Assembly (NCBI RefSeq): GCF_024704725.1 | Contig: NZ_JALIQS010000001.1 | Coordinates: 372,001-436,000 of the forward strand | Direction of reading: 5' to 3' | DNA: 64,000 bases | From: Shinella sp. CPCC 101442 | GTDB lineage: Bacteria > Pseudomonadota > Alphaproteobacteria > Rhizobiales > Rhizobiaceae | Shown here: piece by piece, positions 1 to 8,627 of the stretch | How positions within the stretch are numbered: position 1 is the first letter of the stretch | Layout of the letters: each line of letters opens with the position of its first letter | Notes under the pieces: generated by a model | Told to the model about the DNA's origin: nothing | Database searches by the model: none | The model's input: only the letters and a program-made list of their open reading frames with translations | Translations under genes and position numbers: made by a program

Positions 1-1
1 C

Positions 2-1015
2 GGGTGCCGCTGATTTCGTCGCAGCGACTGCGGCAGGGGCGACCGGCCGAACCATACTTGCCCCTTCCTCCAGCCAACAGAGGGCTTCGACGCCGTCGCT
101 GTAGCGGCGCAGCGGCGGCGGCTCGCTGGAACAGCGCGGCAGGGCCTCCGCACAGCGCGGCGCGAAAACGCAGCCGGCAGGCGTCGCAAGAAGGCTCGGC
201 GGCCGGCCACCAATCGGGGCAAGCTCGGTGCCGGGGCGGTAATTTGCAGGCGTCGAGCGCAGAAGCCCGGCGGTATAAGGATGTGCCGGCGCACGAAAAA
301 CGTCCGCCGCCCCGCCATATTCCAGCCGGTTCCCGGCATACATCACCATGACGTCGTCCGCGACGCTGGAGAGCAGGCCAAGATCGTGGGTGATGAGGAT
401 GACCGTCGTACCGAATTCGCGCCGCATGGTATCGAGCAGTGCCACGATCTGCGCCTGCACGGTGACGTCGAGTGCGGTCGTCGGCTCGTCCGCGATAACG
501 AGCGCTGGCTTCAGGATCAGGGCCATGGCGATCATCACGCGTTGGCGCATGCCGCCGGAAAACTGATGCGGATAATCGTCGAAGCGTTCGGCGGGGGATG
601 GGATGCCGACCTTGCCGAGCATGTCGACGACGCGCGCCCGCGCCTCCGCCGGGCTGATTTTTTCGTGTGCATGCAGCACCTCGGCGATCTGCGCGCCGAT
701 GGTATAAAAGGGATGCAGGCTCGAAAGCGGATCCTGGAAGATCATGCCGATACGCCCGCCGCGCAGGCGGCGCATCTCCTCCTGCGGCAGGCCGATGAGA
801 TTGCGCCCTTCGAACCAGACCTCGCCACCGATGTCGGCATTGGGCAGGAGCCCCATCACCGCCTGGGTCAAGACACTCTTGCCCGATCCGGATTCCCCGG
901 CAATGCCGAACAGCGAGCCCGGTTTGATGGAGAAGGAGACGTTGCGCACCGCATGCACGGTGCCGTCCTCGGTCGGGATATCGACGGTGAGACCCTTCGC
1001 TTCAAGAATAGCCAA
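2..1015 (-). CDS. Peptide/nickel-type ABC transporter ATP-binding protein (DppD-like), 3' end cut by window edge
   Basis: Cytoplasmic ATPase of an oligopeptide-family importer. Reading leftward, the protein opens with a short strand region, then Walker A (ESGSGKSV, about residue 35-42), Q-loop region ([12 protein letters not shown]), signature ([10 protein letters not shown]), Walker B ([12 protein letters not shown]) and the C-terminal oligopeptide-type cysteine region (GCVFAPRC) that defines the oligo_HPY tail of DppD/OppD proteins. About 338 residues are visible and the frame is still open at the edge, close to the usual family length of about 330, so only a short tail, or a fused second ATPase, is missing. 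The chosen start is a TTG giving LAILEAKG; no strong Shine-Dalgarno is visible, so the start is uncertain. It lies 75 bp downstream of the binding-protein gene, separated from it by a hairpin. Confidence 0.88.
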   Translation of the reverse strand, partial: MAILEAKGLTVDIPTEDGTVHAVRNVSFSIKPGSLFGIAGESGSGKSVLTQAVMGLLPNADIGGEVWFEGRNLIGLPQEEMRRLRGGRIGMIFQDPLSSLHPFYTIGAQIAEVLHAHEKISPAEARARVVDMLGKVGIPSPAERFDDYPHQFSGGMRQRVMIAMALILKPALVIADEPTTALDVTVQAQIVALLDTMRREFGTTVILITHDLGLLSSVADDVMVMYAGNRLEYGGAADVFRAPAHPYTAGLLRSTPANYRPGTELAPIGGRPPSLLATPAGCVFAPRCAEALPRCSSEPPPLRRYSDGVEALCWLEEGASMVRPVAPAAVAATKSAAP

Positions 1016-1049
1016 GCCAGAACCCGTTCGTCTGCAGAGGAAAGGAAAT

Positions 1050-1075
1050 GCCGGCGGCGACGGGTCGCCGCCGGC
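1050..1075 (-). other. Intercistronic stem-loop after binding-protein gene
   Basis: Perfect 11-bp inverted repeat (GCCGGCGGCGA / TCGCCGCCGGC) with a 4-nt loop between the binding-protein stop and the ATPase start. No U-run follows it in the minus-strand transcript, so it is unlikely to be a complete terminator. Such hairpins commonly protect the 3' end of highly expressed binding-protein mRNA; that role is inferred. Confidence 0.7.
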
Positions 1076-1090
1076 TGGGATTTCAGCCGA

Positions 1091-2836
1091 TCAGCGTTCC
1101 AGCCAGAGGTTGGTCCAGTCGCCTTCGACGCCCAGCGCATAGGGCTGGTAGTTCTTTACCGCCTCGCTGCGATAACGCGGGTTCTTGTTGGCGATCAGCG
1201 GCACGACCGGTGAATCCGCCATCACCAGTTCATCGACCTCGGCCCAGAGCTTGGCCGTCTCCTCGGGCGTCGTGGCATTGATCGCATTGGTGGCGATCTC
1301 GTTGGCCTTCGGATTGTTGTAGTCGGTATAGTTATAGGTCTGGTGCGTGCCGTCGAAGGTGAACTGCGGTTGGAAGACCGAGCGCGCCGCGCCGCCCACC
1401 CAGTCCGGCGTCCAGCCCACGGGCGCGATGTCCCAGGTGCCTTCCTTGGTGTTGACCGGGTTGGTCATGAACTTGGAGTAATAGTCGGCCGCGGTGACCG
1501 GCGTCATTTCCAGCGTGATCCCGGCGCGCGCAAGGCTCGCCTGCAGCGTTGCGGCGGTCGCCACCTCCAGGTCCTTGTTGCGATAGGGCATCTTCAGCGT
1601 GATGCCATCGGGGAAGCCGGCTTCGGTCAGCAGGGCCTTGGCTTTTTCCGGATCGCCCTTCGCTTCCGGCGAGGGATAGAGGTCGAACTTGTGATGGCCA
1701 AGCACGCCGATGCCGAAAATGCCGTTTGCCGGCTCGGCGACGGTCGCTCCGCCCCATTGCTGCACGATGGCCGCCTTGTCGACGGCGTATTGCAGCGCCT
1801 GGCGCACGCGCAGATCCTTCAGCGCGCCCTTGTTGTTGTCCGACACCGTGTTGATGAACAGGAAGTTCGTGTTGCCGGAGGACATCGCCGTCAGCTTCTC
1901 GTCACCGGTGGCGGCAAGCGTGGCGAGGATCGCGGTCGGCACGTTGATGTCATAGGCAAGGTCGGCATCGCCGGACTGAAGCTGCTGCATGATCGCGTCG
2001 GCCTGCAGGCCCATCGTGATGTCGATCTCGTCGACATAGGCCTTGCGCAACGGGTCGCTCTCGGCCTTCCAGGCCGGGTTACGCACCAGCTTCAGGCTGG
2101 TATCGGGCGTATATTCACCGATCGTGTAGGGGCCGCTGCCGATGAAATTGGCGCGATAGTCCGGGCTGTCAGGAATGTAGTCCAGCGTTTCGACGGCGGC
2201 CGGTGCGGGCATCGGCAGGGAAAGCATGTAGACGAAGTCGCCGGCCCGTTCCTTGAGCTTGAAGATCACCGTCTTGTCGTCAGGCGTCTCGATGCCGGTG
2301 ACGTCGTTGGCTTCCAGATAGGCCTTCATCGCAGCCGCCGTCGGCTCGACCTTGGCAAAGCCGTCGCAGAATTCGGACAGGCCGGAGATCAGCGCCGTGA
2401 AATAGGTGAGCGTCGATGCCTGCATATGCGGGTTGCAAAGGCGCTTGAAACCACGCTCCACATCGGCCGACGTGATCTGGCGCGCGCCGGAGGGGGCATT
2501 CCACATCGCACCGTCGCGCAGGGTGAACGTATAGGTGAGGCCGCCGTCGGTCGGCTGCGGAACCTCGGTCGCGAGATCACCGACCGGCTTGAGCGCGACA
2601 TCCGGATCGGCCGAGGCCTCGTAGCTGACGAGCTGGCGGGAAATGGCGCGCATGAGATTGTTGGTCGGAACCATGCCGGCAAGCGCCGGGTCCATGTGAT
2701 CGGGCTCGCCCGTGGCCAGAATGCGCAGCACGCCGCCGGTCTGCGGCTCCTCCTGCGCCAGCGCGCTGCCGGCTTGCAACGTGCCGATCACGGCCGCCGT
2801 CGCCATCAGGAACTTCAAGTTCTTCTGCATCCGCAT
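1091..2836 (-). CDS. Extracellular solute-binding protein, family 5 (peptide/nickel type)
   Basis: Periplasmic receptor of an ABC importer of the DppA/OppA/NikA family. The 581-residue protein begins with a classic signal peptide (MRMQKNLKFLM... ending SALA-QEEP) and continues with the family-5 pattern: GVLRILATGEPDHMDPALAG, a TFTLRDGAMWNAPSGA segment, and a late VGWTPDW stretch. The start used is the ATG at 2836 because GGGAGG lies 6-7 nt upstream; a longer reading is possible but adds 14 residues that would spoil the signal peptide. It is the first gene of a minus-strand unit with the DppD-like ATPase, and is divergent from an XRE-cupin regulator. The ligand cannot be told from sequence. 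Confidence 0.9.
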   Translation of the reverse strand: MRMQKNLKFLMATAAVIGTLQAGSALAQEEPQTGGVLRILATGEPDHMDPALAGMVPTNNLMRAISRQLVSYEASADPDVALKPVGDLATEVPQPTDGGLTYTFTLRDGAMWNAPSGARQITSADVERGFKRLCNPHMQASTLTYFTALISGLSEFCDGFAKVEPTAAAMKAYLEANDVTGIETPDDKTVIFKLKERAGDFVYMLSLPMPAPAAVETLDYIPDSPDYRANFIGSGPYTIGEYTPDTSLKLVRNPAWKAESDPLRKAYVDEIDITMGLQADAIMQQLQSGDADLAYDINVPTAILATLAATGDEKLTAMSSGNTNFLFINTVSDNNKGALKDLRVRQALQYAVDKAAIVQQWGGATVAEPANGIFGIGVLGHHKFDLYPSPEAKGDPEKAKALLTEAGFPDGITLKMPYRNKDLEVATAATLQASLARAGITLEMTPVTAADYYSKFMTNPVNTKEGTWDIAPVGWTPDWVGGAARSVFQPQFTFDGTHQTYNYTDYNNPKANEIATNAINATTPEETAKLWAEVDELVMADSPVVPLIANKNPRYRSEAVKNYQPYALGVEGDWTNLWLER

Positions 2837-2881
2837 GGGTTCCTCCCTTTGAGCCCTATCCTCACGAGGCAGAGTCATTAC

Positions 2882-2892
2882 TCAAAATTTGA
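2882..2892. promoter_or_regulatory. Palindrome in divergent promoter region (candidate operator)
   Basis: TCAAAATTTGA is a perfect palindrome 46 bp upstream of the binding-protein start, in an AT-rich divergent region. A second AT-rich near-palindrome (TAAAATTTTTGT) follows at about 2922. Both are plausible binding sites for the divergently encoded XRE-cupin regulator; this is inference only. Confidence 0.3.
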
Positions 2893-3070
2893 ACCATTGC
2901 AAAAGAAATTGAGGGGTTGTAGTAAAATTTTTGTAGGTCAGGGAATGGTGAGCGTAGAAGGGGGCAGCGTTCGGCGCAATCCTCTCGGTGAAGCCGTTCC
3001 GTGCATCGACATTGCGGATGCCATGGCTCATATTTCGGCAAATCGAACCGATCCGCAAACAGGTGTTGCA

Positions 3071-3664
3071 ATGCCGCAAGAGGCGAAAGCGAGAAAGAGG
3101 GACGTGGCAGACAACGTCGCGGAAGACACGCTCGGTAAGAAGATACGCAAGCACCGCCGTGCCATGGACATGACGCTGCAGCAGGTGTCCGAGCGCGTGG
3201 GGCTTTCCATCGGCTTCCTGTCGCAGATCGAACGTGGCGCCTCGACGCCCTCGCTCGCCTCGTTGTGCAACATCGCCGAAGCCCTCGGCACGAATGTCGA
3301 TGCCTTCATCAAGGCGCCGCGCCAGTCGGGCTCGGTATCGCGGCAGGGCGAACGCACGTCCTTCAGCCTTGGCGATGCGCGCCGCACTTACGAATTGCTC
3401 GGCGGCAGCTTTGCCAATGCAAAACTCCATCCGACGCTGGTGCGCCGTCCGCCGGGCCACGTCTCAGAGATCATGCACAACGAGGGCGAGGATTTCGTCT
3501 ATGTCCTGGAAGGCTGCGTGCTGCTGGAGGTGAATGGCGAGCGCCACATCCTCAACAAGGGCGACTCCATGCATTTCCAGTCGCATCTGCCGCATCGCTC
3601 GGCGACGCTTGGCACTGAAACGACGCTGGAACTATGGGTCCGCACGCAGCCGCTGTTTCTCTAG
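3071..3664 (+). CDS. XRE-family regulator with C-terminal cupin sensor domain
   Basis: Cytoplasmic transcription factor. Residues about 22-78 form a lambda-repressor-like helix-turn-helix (KKIRKHRRAMDMTLQQVSE, then GLSIGFLSQIERGASTPSLA), and residues about 120-190 form a cupin barrel (EGEDFVYVLEGCVLLEVNGE, then KGDSMHFQSHLPHR). This two-domain class usually senses a small metabolite and controls an adjacent uptake or catabolic operon, here most likely the divergent family-5 transporter. The start is chosen just before the HTH; in-frame ATGs at 2945 and 3023 would add an unconserved-looking N-terminus, and 2945 has a weak CAGGGA upstream, so the start is not certain. A terminator-like hairpin follows. 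Confidence 0.88.
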   Translation: MPQEAKARKRDVADNVAEDTLGKKIRKHRRAMDMTLQQVSERVGLSIGFLSQIERGASTPSLASLCNIAEALGTNVDAFIKAPRQSGSVSRQGERTSFSLGDARRTYELLGGSFANAKLHPTLVRRPPGHVSEIMHNEGEDFVYVLEGCVLLEVNGERHILNKGDSMHFQSHLPHRSATLGTETTLELWVRTQPLFL

Positions 3665-3682
3665 ACGCGCGCATAGGCAAAG

Positions 3683-3708
3683 AAAAAGAGCGCCCTTCAC
3701 TCTTTTTT
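3683..3708 (+). terminator. Intrinsic terminator after XRE-cupin regulator
   Basis: AAAAAGAG and CTCTTTTTT form an 8-bp A/U-rich stem around a 9-nt loop, ending in a run of T. It sits 19 bp past the regulator stop. Confidence 0.55.
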
Positions 3709-3718
3709 CGAACGGCGA

Positions 3719-3746
3719 GGGAATAATCCCGAGGGCATCGGTGTCT
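3719..3746 (+). promoter_or_regulatory. Candidate ECF-type promoter
   Basis: GGGAATAA followed after 15 bp by TGTCTT lies 45-70 bp upstream of the secreted-protein start. The GGAA-like -35 and GTC-like -10 resemble ECF promoter elements, and autoregulation by the sigma factor encoded two genes downstream would be typical. This is a pattern match by eye. Confidence 0.35.
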
Positions 3747-3791
3747 TGACATCGGCGGCACAAAAAACCGCCGTAACGATGGGAGACGACC

Positions 3792-4166
3792 ATGAAGTTG
3801 CTGATCCTTTTGCCATTCGCCGTTGCCGCCCTCACGGGCAGCGCGTTTGCCGCCGAACCGTTCAAGACCGTGAAGACCGACAAGGGCGAGGTTCTCGCGG
3901 GCGAAAAGGGCATGACGCTCTATACGTTCAAGAAGGACGAGAAGGGCGAGTCCTACTGCTACGACAAATGCGCCGCCAATTGGCCGCCGGCCGTCGCCGC
4001 TTCCGATGCCAAGGCGGAGGGCGCATATTCGCTCGTCACCCGCAAGGATGGCGCCAAACAATGGGCCAAGGATGGCATGCCGCTCTACTACTGGATCAAG
4101 GACAAGAAGGAAGGCGATACGACCGGCGACGGCGTGAACGACGTCTGGCATGTCGCCAAGCCCTGA
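3792..4166 (+). CDS. Small secreted protein with lipoprotein-repeat (COG4315-type) domains
   Basis: A 124-residue exported protein of unknown molecular role. It has a signal peptide (MKLLILLPFAVAALTGSAFA) and two copies of the pattern found in COG4315 proteins: GMTLYTFKKDEKGESYCYDKC with CAANWPP, then GMPLYYWIKDKKEGDTTGDG with VWHVAKP. There is no lipobox cysteine, so it is probably periplasmic rather than lipidated. A GGGAG Shine-Dalgarno precedes the ATG. Its last 17 bases overlap the ECF sigma gene, and the trio with sigma and anti-sigma factor forms one unit; such proteins are frequent partners of ECF systems responding to envelope or oxidative stress, but the specific signal is unknown. 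Confidence 0.88.
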   Translation: MKLLILLPFAVAALTGSAFAAEPFKTVKTDKGEVLAGEKGMTLYTFKKDEKGESYCYDKCAANWPPAVAASDAKAEGAYSLVTRKDGAKQWAKDGMPLYYWIKDKKEGDTTGDGVNDVWHVAKP

Positions 4167-4716
4167 CCAGCCGAAGAAGCCTGAGGATGGCAGGCGGGAG
4201 GGCATCGCCTCCCCGCCGCCGTCTTTCGACGCGCAGATTCTGGCACTGCTGCCGCAGCTCAGGCGCTATTCGCGCAGCCTGACGCGCTCGGATGCCGAAA
4301 GCGACGACCTGCTGCAGGACTGCGTCGAGAAGGCGCTCGTCAACCGCGCGCAATGGCGCGGCGCGAACATCCGCGCCTGGGCCTATCGCATCATGACCAA
4401 TCTCCACCTCAACGCCCGCCGCGCCGTCGCGCGCCGGCCCTCCGTGGGCATCGAGGAGGCGGAGGGCGTTGTGTCGAATGTCCTTGCCACCGATCCGCTG
4501 GAGCGCAATCGGCTGGTGCGGGCGCTCGAAGACCTTCCCGACGACGCACGCGCCGTGTTGATGCTGGTCGCGGTGGAGGGCCATTCCTATCAGGAGGTCG
4601 CCGGTATCATGGAGATCCCGCTCGGCACCGTCATGTCGCGCCTCTCCCGCGCCCGGCAGATGCTGCGGCAGAAGCTGCAGGAAGAAAACGTGATCCATTT
4701 GCGGAGCCCCAGATGA
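4150..4716 (+). CDS. RNA polymerase sigma factor, ECF subfamily
   Basis: A 188-residue alternative sigma factor. Region 2 is at about residues 30-95 (DLLQDCVEKALVNRAQWRG, then IRAWAYRIMTNLHLNARR) and region 4 at about 120-175 (EDLPDDARAVLMLVAVEGHS, GTVMSRLSRARQMLRQKL), with no regions 1 or 3, as expected of ECF factors. It starts inside the preceding gene and its stop overlaps the next start as ATGA, so the three genes are translationally coupled. It presumably directs RNA polymerase to its own operon and a small regulon and is held inactive by the anti-sigma factor that follows. Confidence 0.93.
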   Translation: MSPSPDQPKKPEDGRREGIASPPPSFDAQILALLPQLRRYSRSLTRSDAESDDLLQDCVEKALVNRAQWRGANIRAWAYRIMTNLHLNARRAVARRPSVGIEEAEGVVSNVLATDPLERNRLVRALEDLPDDARAVLMLVAVEGHSYQEVAGIMEIPLGTVMSRLSRARQMLRQKLQEENVIHLRSPR

Positions 4717-5486
4717 ACGAGACGCATCCCGTTCCCGAAGCGGAGCTGCACGCCTATGCCGACGGCCTGCTCGACGAGACCGGCCGCAAGCGGGTGGAGG
4801 CGCATCTTGCCGAAAACCCGGAAACCGCCCGCATGGTCGCCGACTGGCAGGCGCAAAACGACGGACTGCGCAACGCTTTTGCCGGCTACGCGACCACCCG
4901 CCCCTCCGATCTTCTGCTCGTCGCAGGCGCCAAATCACCCCGGGCACCGCGCCATTCCGCCCTGGCGGCAGCGGCAGTGCTGGTCTTCGCGCTCGGTGGC
5001 CTCGCCGGTCATTTCGGCCCGGCCCTGTTTGAAAAGCCGCCGGCTCAAACAGCGATCGAGGCGCTGCCGCACGAGGCGCGCAACGCCTATCTCATCTATG
5101 CGAGCGAAGTGCGCCACCCCGTCGAGGTCTTTGCCGACCAGGAGGCGCATCTGGCAACGTGGCTCGGAAAACGCCTCTCCATTGCCGACATGAAGGTACC
5201 GAACCTCCAGACGCTCGGCTTCAAGCTCGTCGGCGGCCGCCTGCTGCCCGTCGCCGACAAGCCGGGTGCGATGTTCATGTACGAGAACGAGACCGGACAG
5301 CGCATCACCGTCCTGATCGGCCGCAACGAGGATAACCGCGAAACGAGCTTCCGCGTCGCCGCGGCGGATAATGTCGAGACCTTCTACTGGATCGACGGCG
5401 CCCTCGGCTATGCCGTCACCGGCGACATTCCCCGCGACCTGCTGCAACAGATCGCGGAGGAGTGCTACCGGCAGTTCCCGACCTGA
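4713..5486 (+). CDS. Anti-sigma factor (membrane-anchored)
   Basis: A 257-residue protein coupled to the ECF sigma gene by an ATGA overlap. The N-terminal 60 residues (ELHAYADGLLDETGRKRVEA, then AHLAENPETARMVADW) resemble the cytoplasmic anti-sigma domain of this class but lack the H-x3-C-x2-C zinc motif. One transmembrane helix follows at about residues 84-106 (ALAAAAVLVFALGGLAGHFG), and the remaining 150 residues would be periplasmic, where a signal is sensed. The periplasmic part ends with a conserved-looking segment (ETFYWIDGALGYAVTGDIPR) found in this type of anti-sigma factor. It probably releases sigma on envelope or redox stress; the trigger is unknown. Confidence 0.85.
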   Translation: MNETHPVPEAELHAYADGLLDETGRKRVEAHLAENPETARMVADWQAQNDGLRNAFAGYATTRPSDLLLVAGAKSPRAPRHSALAAAAVLVFALGGLAGHFGPALFEKPPAQTAIEALPHEARNAYLIYASEVRHPVEVFADQEAHLATWLGKRLSIADMKVPNLQTLGFKLVGGRLLPVADKPGAMFMYENETGQRITVLIGRNEDNRETSFRVAAADNVETFYWIDGALGYAVTGDIPRDLLQQIAEECYRQFPT

Positions 5487-5493
5487 CGGATCG

Positions 5494-6495
5494 TCAGACG
5501 GCAGCGTAGCGATTGAGCGGCAAGGCAGCAACCACGCTTTGCGCGACCGCATGACAGGCGACGTTCGAACCGTTCTCCGCGACCTGCAATTCAGGCCGCA
5601 CCGTCGAGCAGACCTCCATGGCCAGCGGACAGCGCGGATGGAAGACGCAGCCTGACGGCGGCTTCAGCGGGCTCGGCAGGTCCCCGGTCAGCGGCGCGCG
5701 GTCGCGCTTGGGGTTTTCCATGTCCGGGATCGTTTCAAGCAGCAGCTTTGTATAGGGGTGCTGCGGGGTGTCGAAGACAGCTTGCCCCGCCCCCTCCTCC
5801 ACCAACCTTCCGAGATACATCACGCCGATGCGGTCCGTCAGGAAGCGCACGACGGAGAGGTTGTGGCTGATGAAGAGATAGGTAAGGCCGAGCCGTTCCT
5901 GCAAGTCCTTCAAGAGGTTCAGCACCTGCGACTGCACGGAGACGTCGAGCGCCGAGGTCGGCTCGTCAAGCAGCAGAAGCTCGGCATCCGCCGCGAGCGC
6001 CCGGGCAATGGAGATGCGCTGGCGCTGGCCGCCGGAAAATTCATGCGGATACTTTCCTGCATCGGCCGGCGCGAGGCCGACCGTCTTCAGGAGCTCACCG
6101 ACGCGTTCACGCCGCGCGTTGCCGTCCAGCGCCCTGTCCATCGGCTCGGCGATGCTGCGGCCGATGCGCCAACGCGGATTGAGGCTGCCGATCGGGTCCT
6201 GAAACACCATCTGCAAGCGCACGGGCGCGGCATCCGGCGTGTTGAAGGCGATCTCGCCCGCCGTCGGCCGGTCGAGGCCGGCGACAAGACGAGTGATCGT
6301 CGACTTGCCGCAGCCGGACTCGCCAACGATGGAAAAGGTCGTTCCCCGCTCGATGGAAAAGCTGACGCCGTCCACGGCCTTGACGATCTTGCGTCCCGAA
6401 CGCGTGACGACGCGCTGCAGGAAGGGTTCGGAGACATCGAAGCTCTTGCCGAGATTGACGACCTTGATCAGTGCGGTATCGGCGGCGTTTCCCAT
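5494..6495 (-). CDS. Peptide-type ABC transporter ATP-binding protein (DppF-like)
   Basis: Second ATPase of a dipeptide-type importer, 333 residues. Walker A is GESGCGKST (about residue 53-61), the Q-loop is MVFQDPIGSLNPRW, the signature is HEFSGGQRQR, Walker B is LLLLDEPTSALD, and the C-terminal oligo_HPY tail has GCVFHPRCPLAMEVC. The ATG at 6495 is preferred over one 24 bases earlier because GGTGGAG lies 8 nt upstream and it begins just after the amidohydrolase stop. It is the last gene of the minus-strand operon 12485-5494. Its partner ATPase is the DppD-like protein at the operon's head. Confidence 0.92.
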   Translation of the reverse strand: MGNAADTALIKVVNLGKSFDVSEPFLQRVVTRSGRKIVKAVDGVSFSIERGTTFSIVGESGCGKSTITRLVAGLDRPTAGEIAFNTPDAAPVRLQMVFQDPIGSLNPRWRIGRSIAEPMDRALDGNARRERVGELLKTVGLAPADAGKYPHEFSGGQRQRISIARALAADAELLLLDEPTSALDVSVQSQVLNLLKDLQERLGLTYLFISHNLSVVRFLTDRIGVMYLGRLVEEGAGQAVFDTPQHPYTKLLLETIPDMENPKRDRAPLTGDLPSPLKPPSGCVFHPRCPLAMEVCSTVRPELQVAENGSNVACHAVAQSVVAALPLNRYAAV

Positions 6496-6499
6496 GGCA

Positions 6500-7687
6500 T
6501 CACTCCACCCAGGCGCCATCGCGCGCGACGATGCGGCCGCGCTTGACCACGAGGCTGCGCTTCGGCCGGTCGACGAGGATTTGCGCGCGGTTCTCGCCCT
6601 CGATCAGCACCAGGCTGCCCTCGCAGCCGACGTCGAGGCCGTGCCCTTCAAGGCCCAGCAGCGTGGCACCACGGCTGGTGCCCATGTCGAGGGCGGCCAC
6701 CAGTTCCTCGTCCGTGCGGCAATAGGAACGATAGGAAAGCAGCCAGCAGCGCTCCAGCATGTCGCCATTGCCGTGCGGGTTCCAGGTGTCGCGCAGCGAA
6801 TCCGAGGCGACCGCGCAACGCACACCCCGCCGCGCCAGTTCGAACATCGGCGGGAAGTTGATCTCGCCGGGAACCGCCGAGATAATGCCGATGCCCGCCT
6901 CCACGAGCGTATCGATCATAGCGTCCACCTTGTCCACCGGCCCATCGCCGAGGCAGAAGGCGTGGCTGACGACGACGCGGTTCTGCATACCAAGCGCCCT
7001 TGTGCGCTCCGCGATCATCGCCAGTTCGGACAGGCCGAGCTCGCCGAATTCGTGCAGGTGGATGTCGATCTTGGCGCCCTTGCGATTGGCGATGTCGAAG
7101 ATCGTGTCGAGATGCCCCTTCGGGTCACCGTCGATATTGGCCGGATCGATGCCGCCGATGACCGAAGCGCCCTCGTCGATTGCCGCCTCCATCAGGTCGG
7201 CTGTGCCGGGATCGATCATCATGCCGAGCTGCGGGAAGGCGACCAGTTCGAGGCCGACGGCATGGTTCGTCTTTTCCCAGGCCTTCAGCACCCCGTGCAG
7301 GTTGTCGAGCTTGTAGCCGGTGGAGATATCGACATGGCTGCGGATATGGGTCGAACCCATGGCGACACACTGGCGCATCAGGTTGCCGGCGCGCTCCTCA
7401 ACATCCCAGGGCAGGTTCTTGCGGATCTCCACCTCGTTGTCGATCATGGCGCGCAGCGACGGCGGCACGTTGATGCTGTGCCACGGCAGGCCCCAGAGGA
7501 TCTTGTCGAGATGGACATGCGCCTCCACGAAGGGCGCTATTGCAACGGCGTTTCGCCCGTCATGCACCGGCACTCCTGCCTCGTGCGGCAGGTTTTTCCC
7601 GACGGCGGCGATCTTGCCCCCCTTGATCAGGATATCGGCGGTTTCCCCGGCATCGGGGCGGACATTGGTTACAAGCAGATCGGTCAT
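6500..7687 (-). CDS. Amidohydrolase family protein, cytosine-deaminase-like
   Basis: A 395-residue metal-dependent hydrolase. The metal-binding start of the barrel reads FVEAHVHLDKILWG (HxHLDK, the form seen in cytosine deaminase/CodA and related amidohydrolases), followed by THIRSHVDIS, KIDIHLHEFGE, NRVVVSHAFCLG and a terminal metal-binding Asp in AVASDSLRDTWNPHGNGDM. N- and C-terminal segments (MTDLLVTNVRP; RSLVVKRGRIVARDG) form the usual composite beta-sandwich. It sits between permease and ATPase genes of a dipeptide-type importer, so it probably deaminates or hydrolyses the imported compound. Substrate is unknown: cyclic ureides, pyrimidine-like or N-acylated compounds are all possible. 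A CAGGAA Shine-Dalgarno supports the start. Confidence 0.87.
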   Translation of the reverse strand: MTDLLVTNVRPDAGETADILIKGGKIAAVGKNLPHEAGVPVHDGRNAVAIAPFVEAHVHLDKILWGLPWHSINVPPSLRAMIDNEVEIRKNLPWDVEERAGNLMRQCVAMGSTHIRSHVDISTGYKLDNLHGVLKAWEKTNHAVGLELVAFPQLGMMIDPGTADLMEAAIDEGASVIGGIDPANIDGDPKGHLDTIFDIANRKGAKIDIHLHEFGELGLSELAMIAERTRALGMQNRVVVSHAFCLGDGPVDKVDAMIDTLVEAGIGIISAVPGEINFPPMFELARRGVRCAVASDSLRDTWNPHGNGDMLERCWLLSYRSYCRTDEELVAALDMGTSRGATLLGLEGHGLDVGCEGSLVLIEGENRAQILVDRPKRSLVVKRGRIVARDGAWVE

Positions 7688-7703
7688 GAAAACATTCCTG
7701 ATA

Positions 7704-8627
7704 TCAGCGCAAGCGGGGGTTCAGAACATCGCGCAGCCAATCGCCGACCATGTTCACGGACAGGACAAGAAGGACGAGGGCAGCGCCGGGGAAGAGCGAA
7801 ATCCACCACTCGCCAGAGAGCAGAAGGTCGTTACCGGCGCGGATGAGCGTGCCGAGGGACGGTTGCGCCGGCGGCATGCCGAGGCCGAGGAAGGAGAGGA
7901 TCGCTTCCGTGAGAATGGCGACGCCGAGGCCAAGGGTCGCCAGCACCAGCACCGGCCCGATCGTGTTGGGCAGGATATGGGTGAGCACGATGCGGGCGCC
8001 GCTGACCTTGCTGATACGCGCCGCCGCGACATAGTCCTTGCGCCGCTCCACCATGGTCGAGGCGCGCACGGTGCGGGCGAACTGCACCCAGTCGGCAACG
8101 CCGATGGCGAGGATCACGACGTAGAACCGCATCTCCTCGCGCATGGCGACCGGCATGACGATCTTGGCGACGCCGTCGATGAAGAAGGCGATCATGATGG
8201 TGGGGAAACTCAGCTGGATATCGCCGAGCCGCATGATCAGCGCATCGACCCAGCCGCCGAAATAACCGGCGGCAAGGCCGAGCAGCACGCCGATCGTTAC
8301 CGAAAACAGCACGGCGGCAAGGCCGACCAGCAGTGAGATCCGCATGCCGTAGAAGATCGACGACAGGATATCGCGGCCCTGCTCGTCGGTGCCCAGCAGG
8401 TACCTGGCCGTGCCGCCATCCGACCAGACCGGCGGCAGGCGCGAATCCATGATGTCGAGCGTCGCGGGGTCGAAGGGGTTGTGCGGGGCTATCCAGTTGG
8501 CCGCAGCCGCGCAGAAGACGAGCGCCAGGAAGACGACGGTCGCGAAGATGACCGCCGGCGAGGTGCGGAAGCGCCAGGCGAAATCGCTTGCCGCCCAGTC
8601 CTTGAGAAGTCCGGTCAATCGGGTCAT
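7704..8627 (-). CDS. Peptide-type ABC transporter permease (DppC-like)
   Basis: Inner-membrane permease, 307 residues. It has the DppC N-terminal segment before and after the first helix (SPAVIFATVVFLALVFCAA, then APHNPFDP), the LGTDEQGRDILSSIFYGMRI motif shared by DppC/OppC proteins, and the EAA-type cytoplasmic loop (DYVAAARISKVSGARIVLTH) that docks on the ATPase. Six hydrophobic segments are visible. The ATG overlaps the stop of the preceding permease gene as ATGA, marking translational coupling with its partner. Confidence 0.92.
   Translation of the reverse strand: MTRLTGLLKDWAASDFAWRFRTSPAVIFATVVFLALVFCAAAANWIAPHNPFDPATLDIMDSRLPPVWSDGGTARYLLGTDEQGRDILSSIFYGMRISLLVGLAAVLFSVTIGVLLGLAAGYFGGWVDALIMRLGDIQLSFPTIMIAFFIDGVAKIVMPVAMREEMRFYVVILAIGVADWVQFARTVRASTMVERRKDYVAAARISKVSGARIVLTHILPNTIGPVLVLATLGLGVAILTEAILSFLGLGMPPAQPSLGTLIRAGNDLLLSGEWWISLFPGAALVLLVLSVNMVGDWLRDVLNPRLR

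Noticed and set aside
1343-3070. N-terminal extension of the XRE-cupin protein reaching back to 1343
   Set aside because: The extension is antisense to the binding-protein gene and crosses the divergent promoter; the real protein begins just before the HTH.
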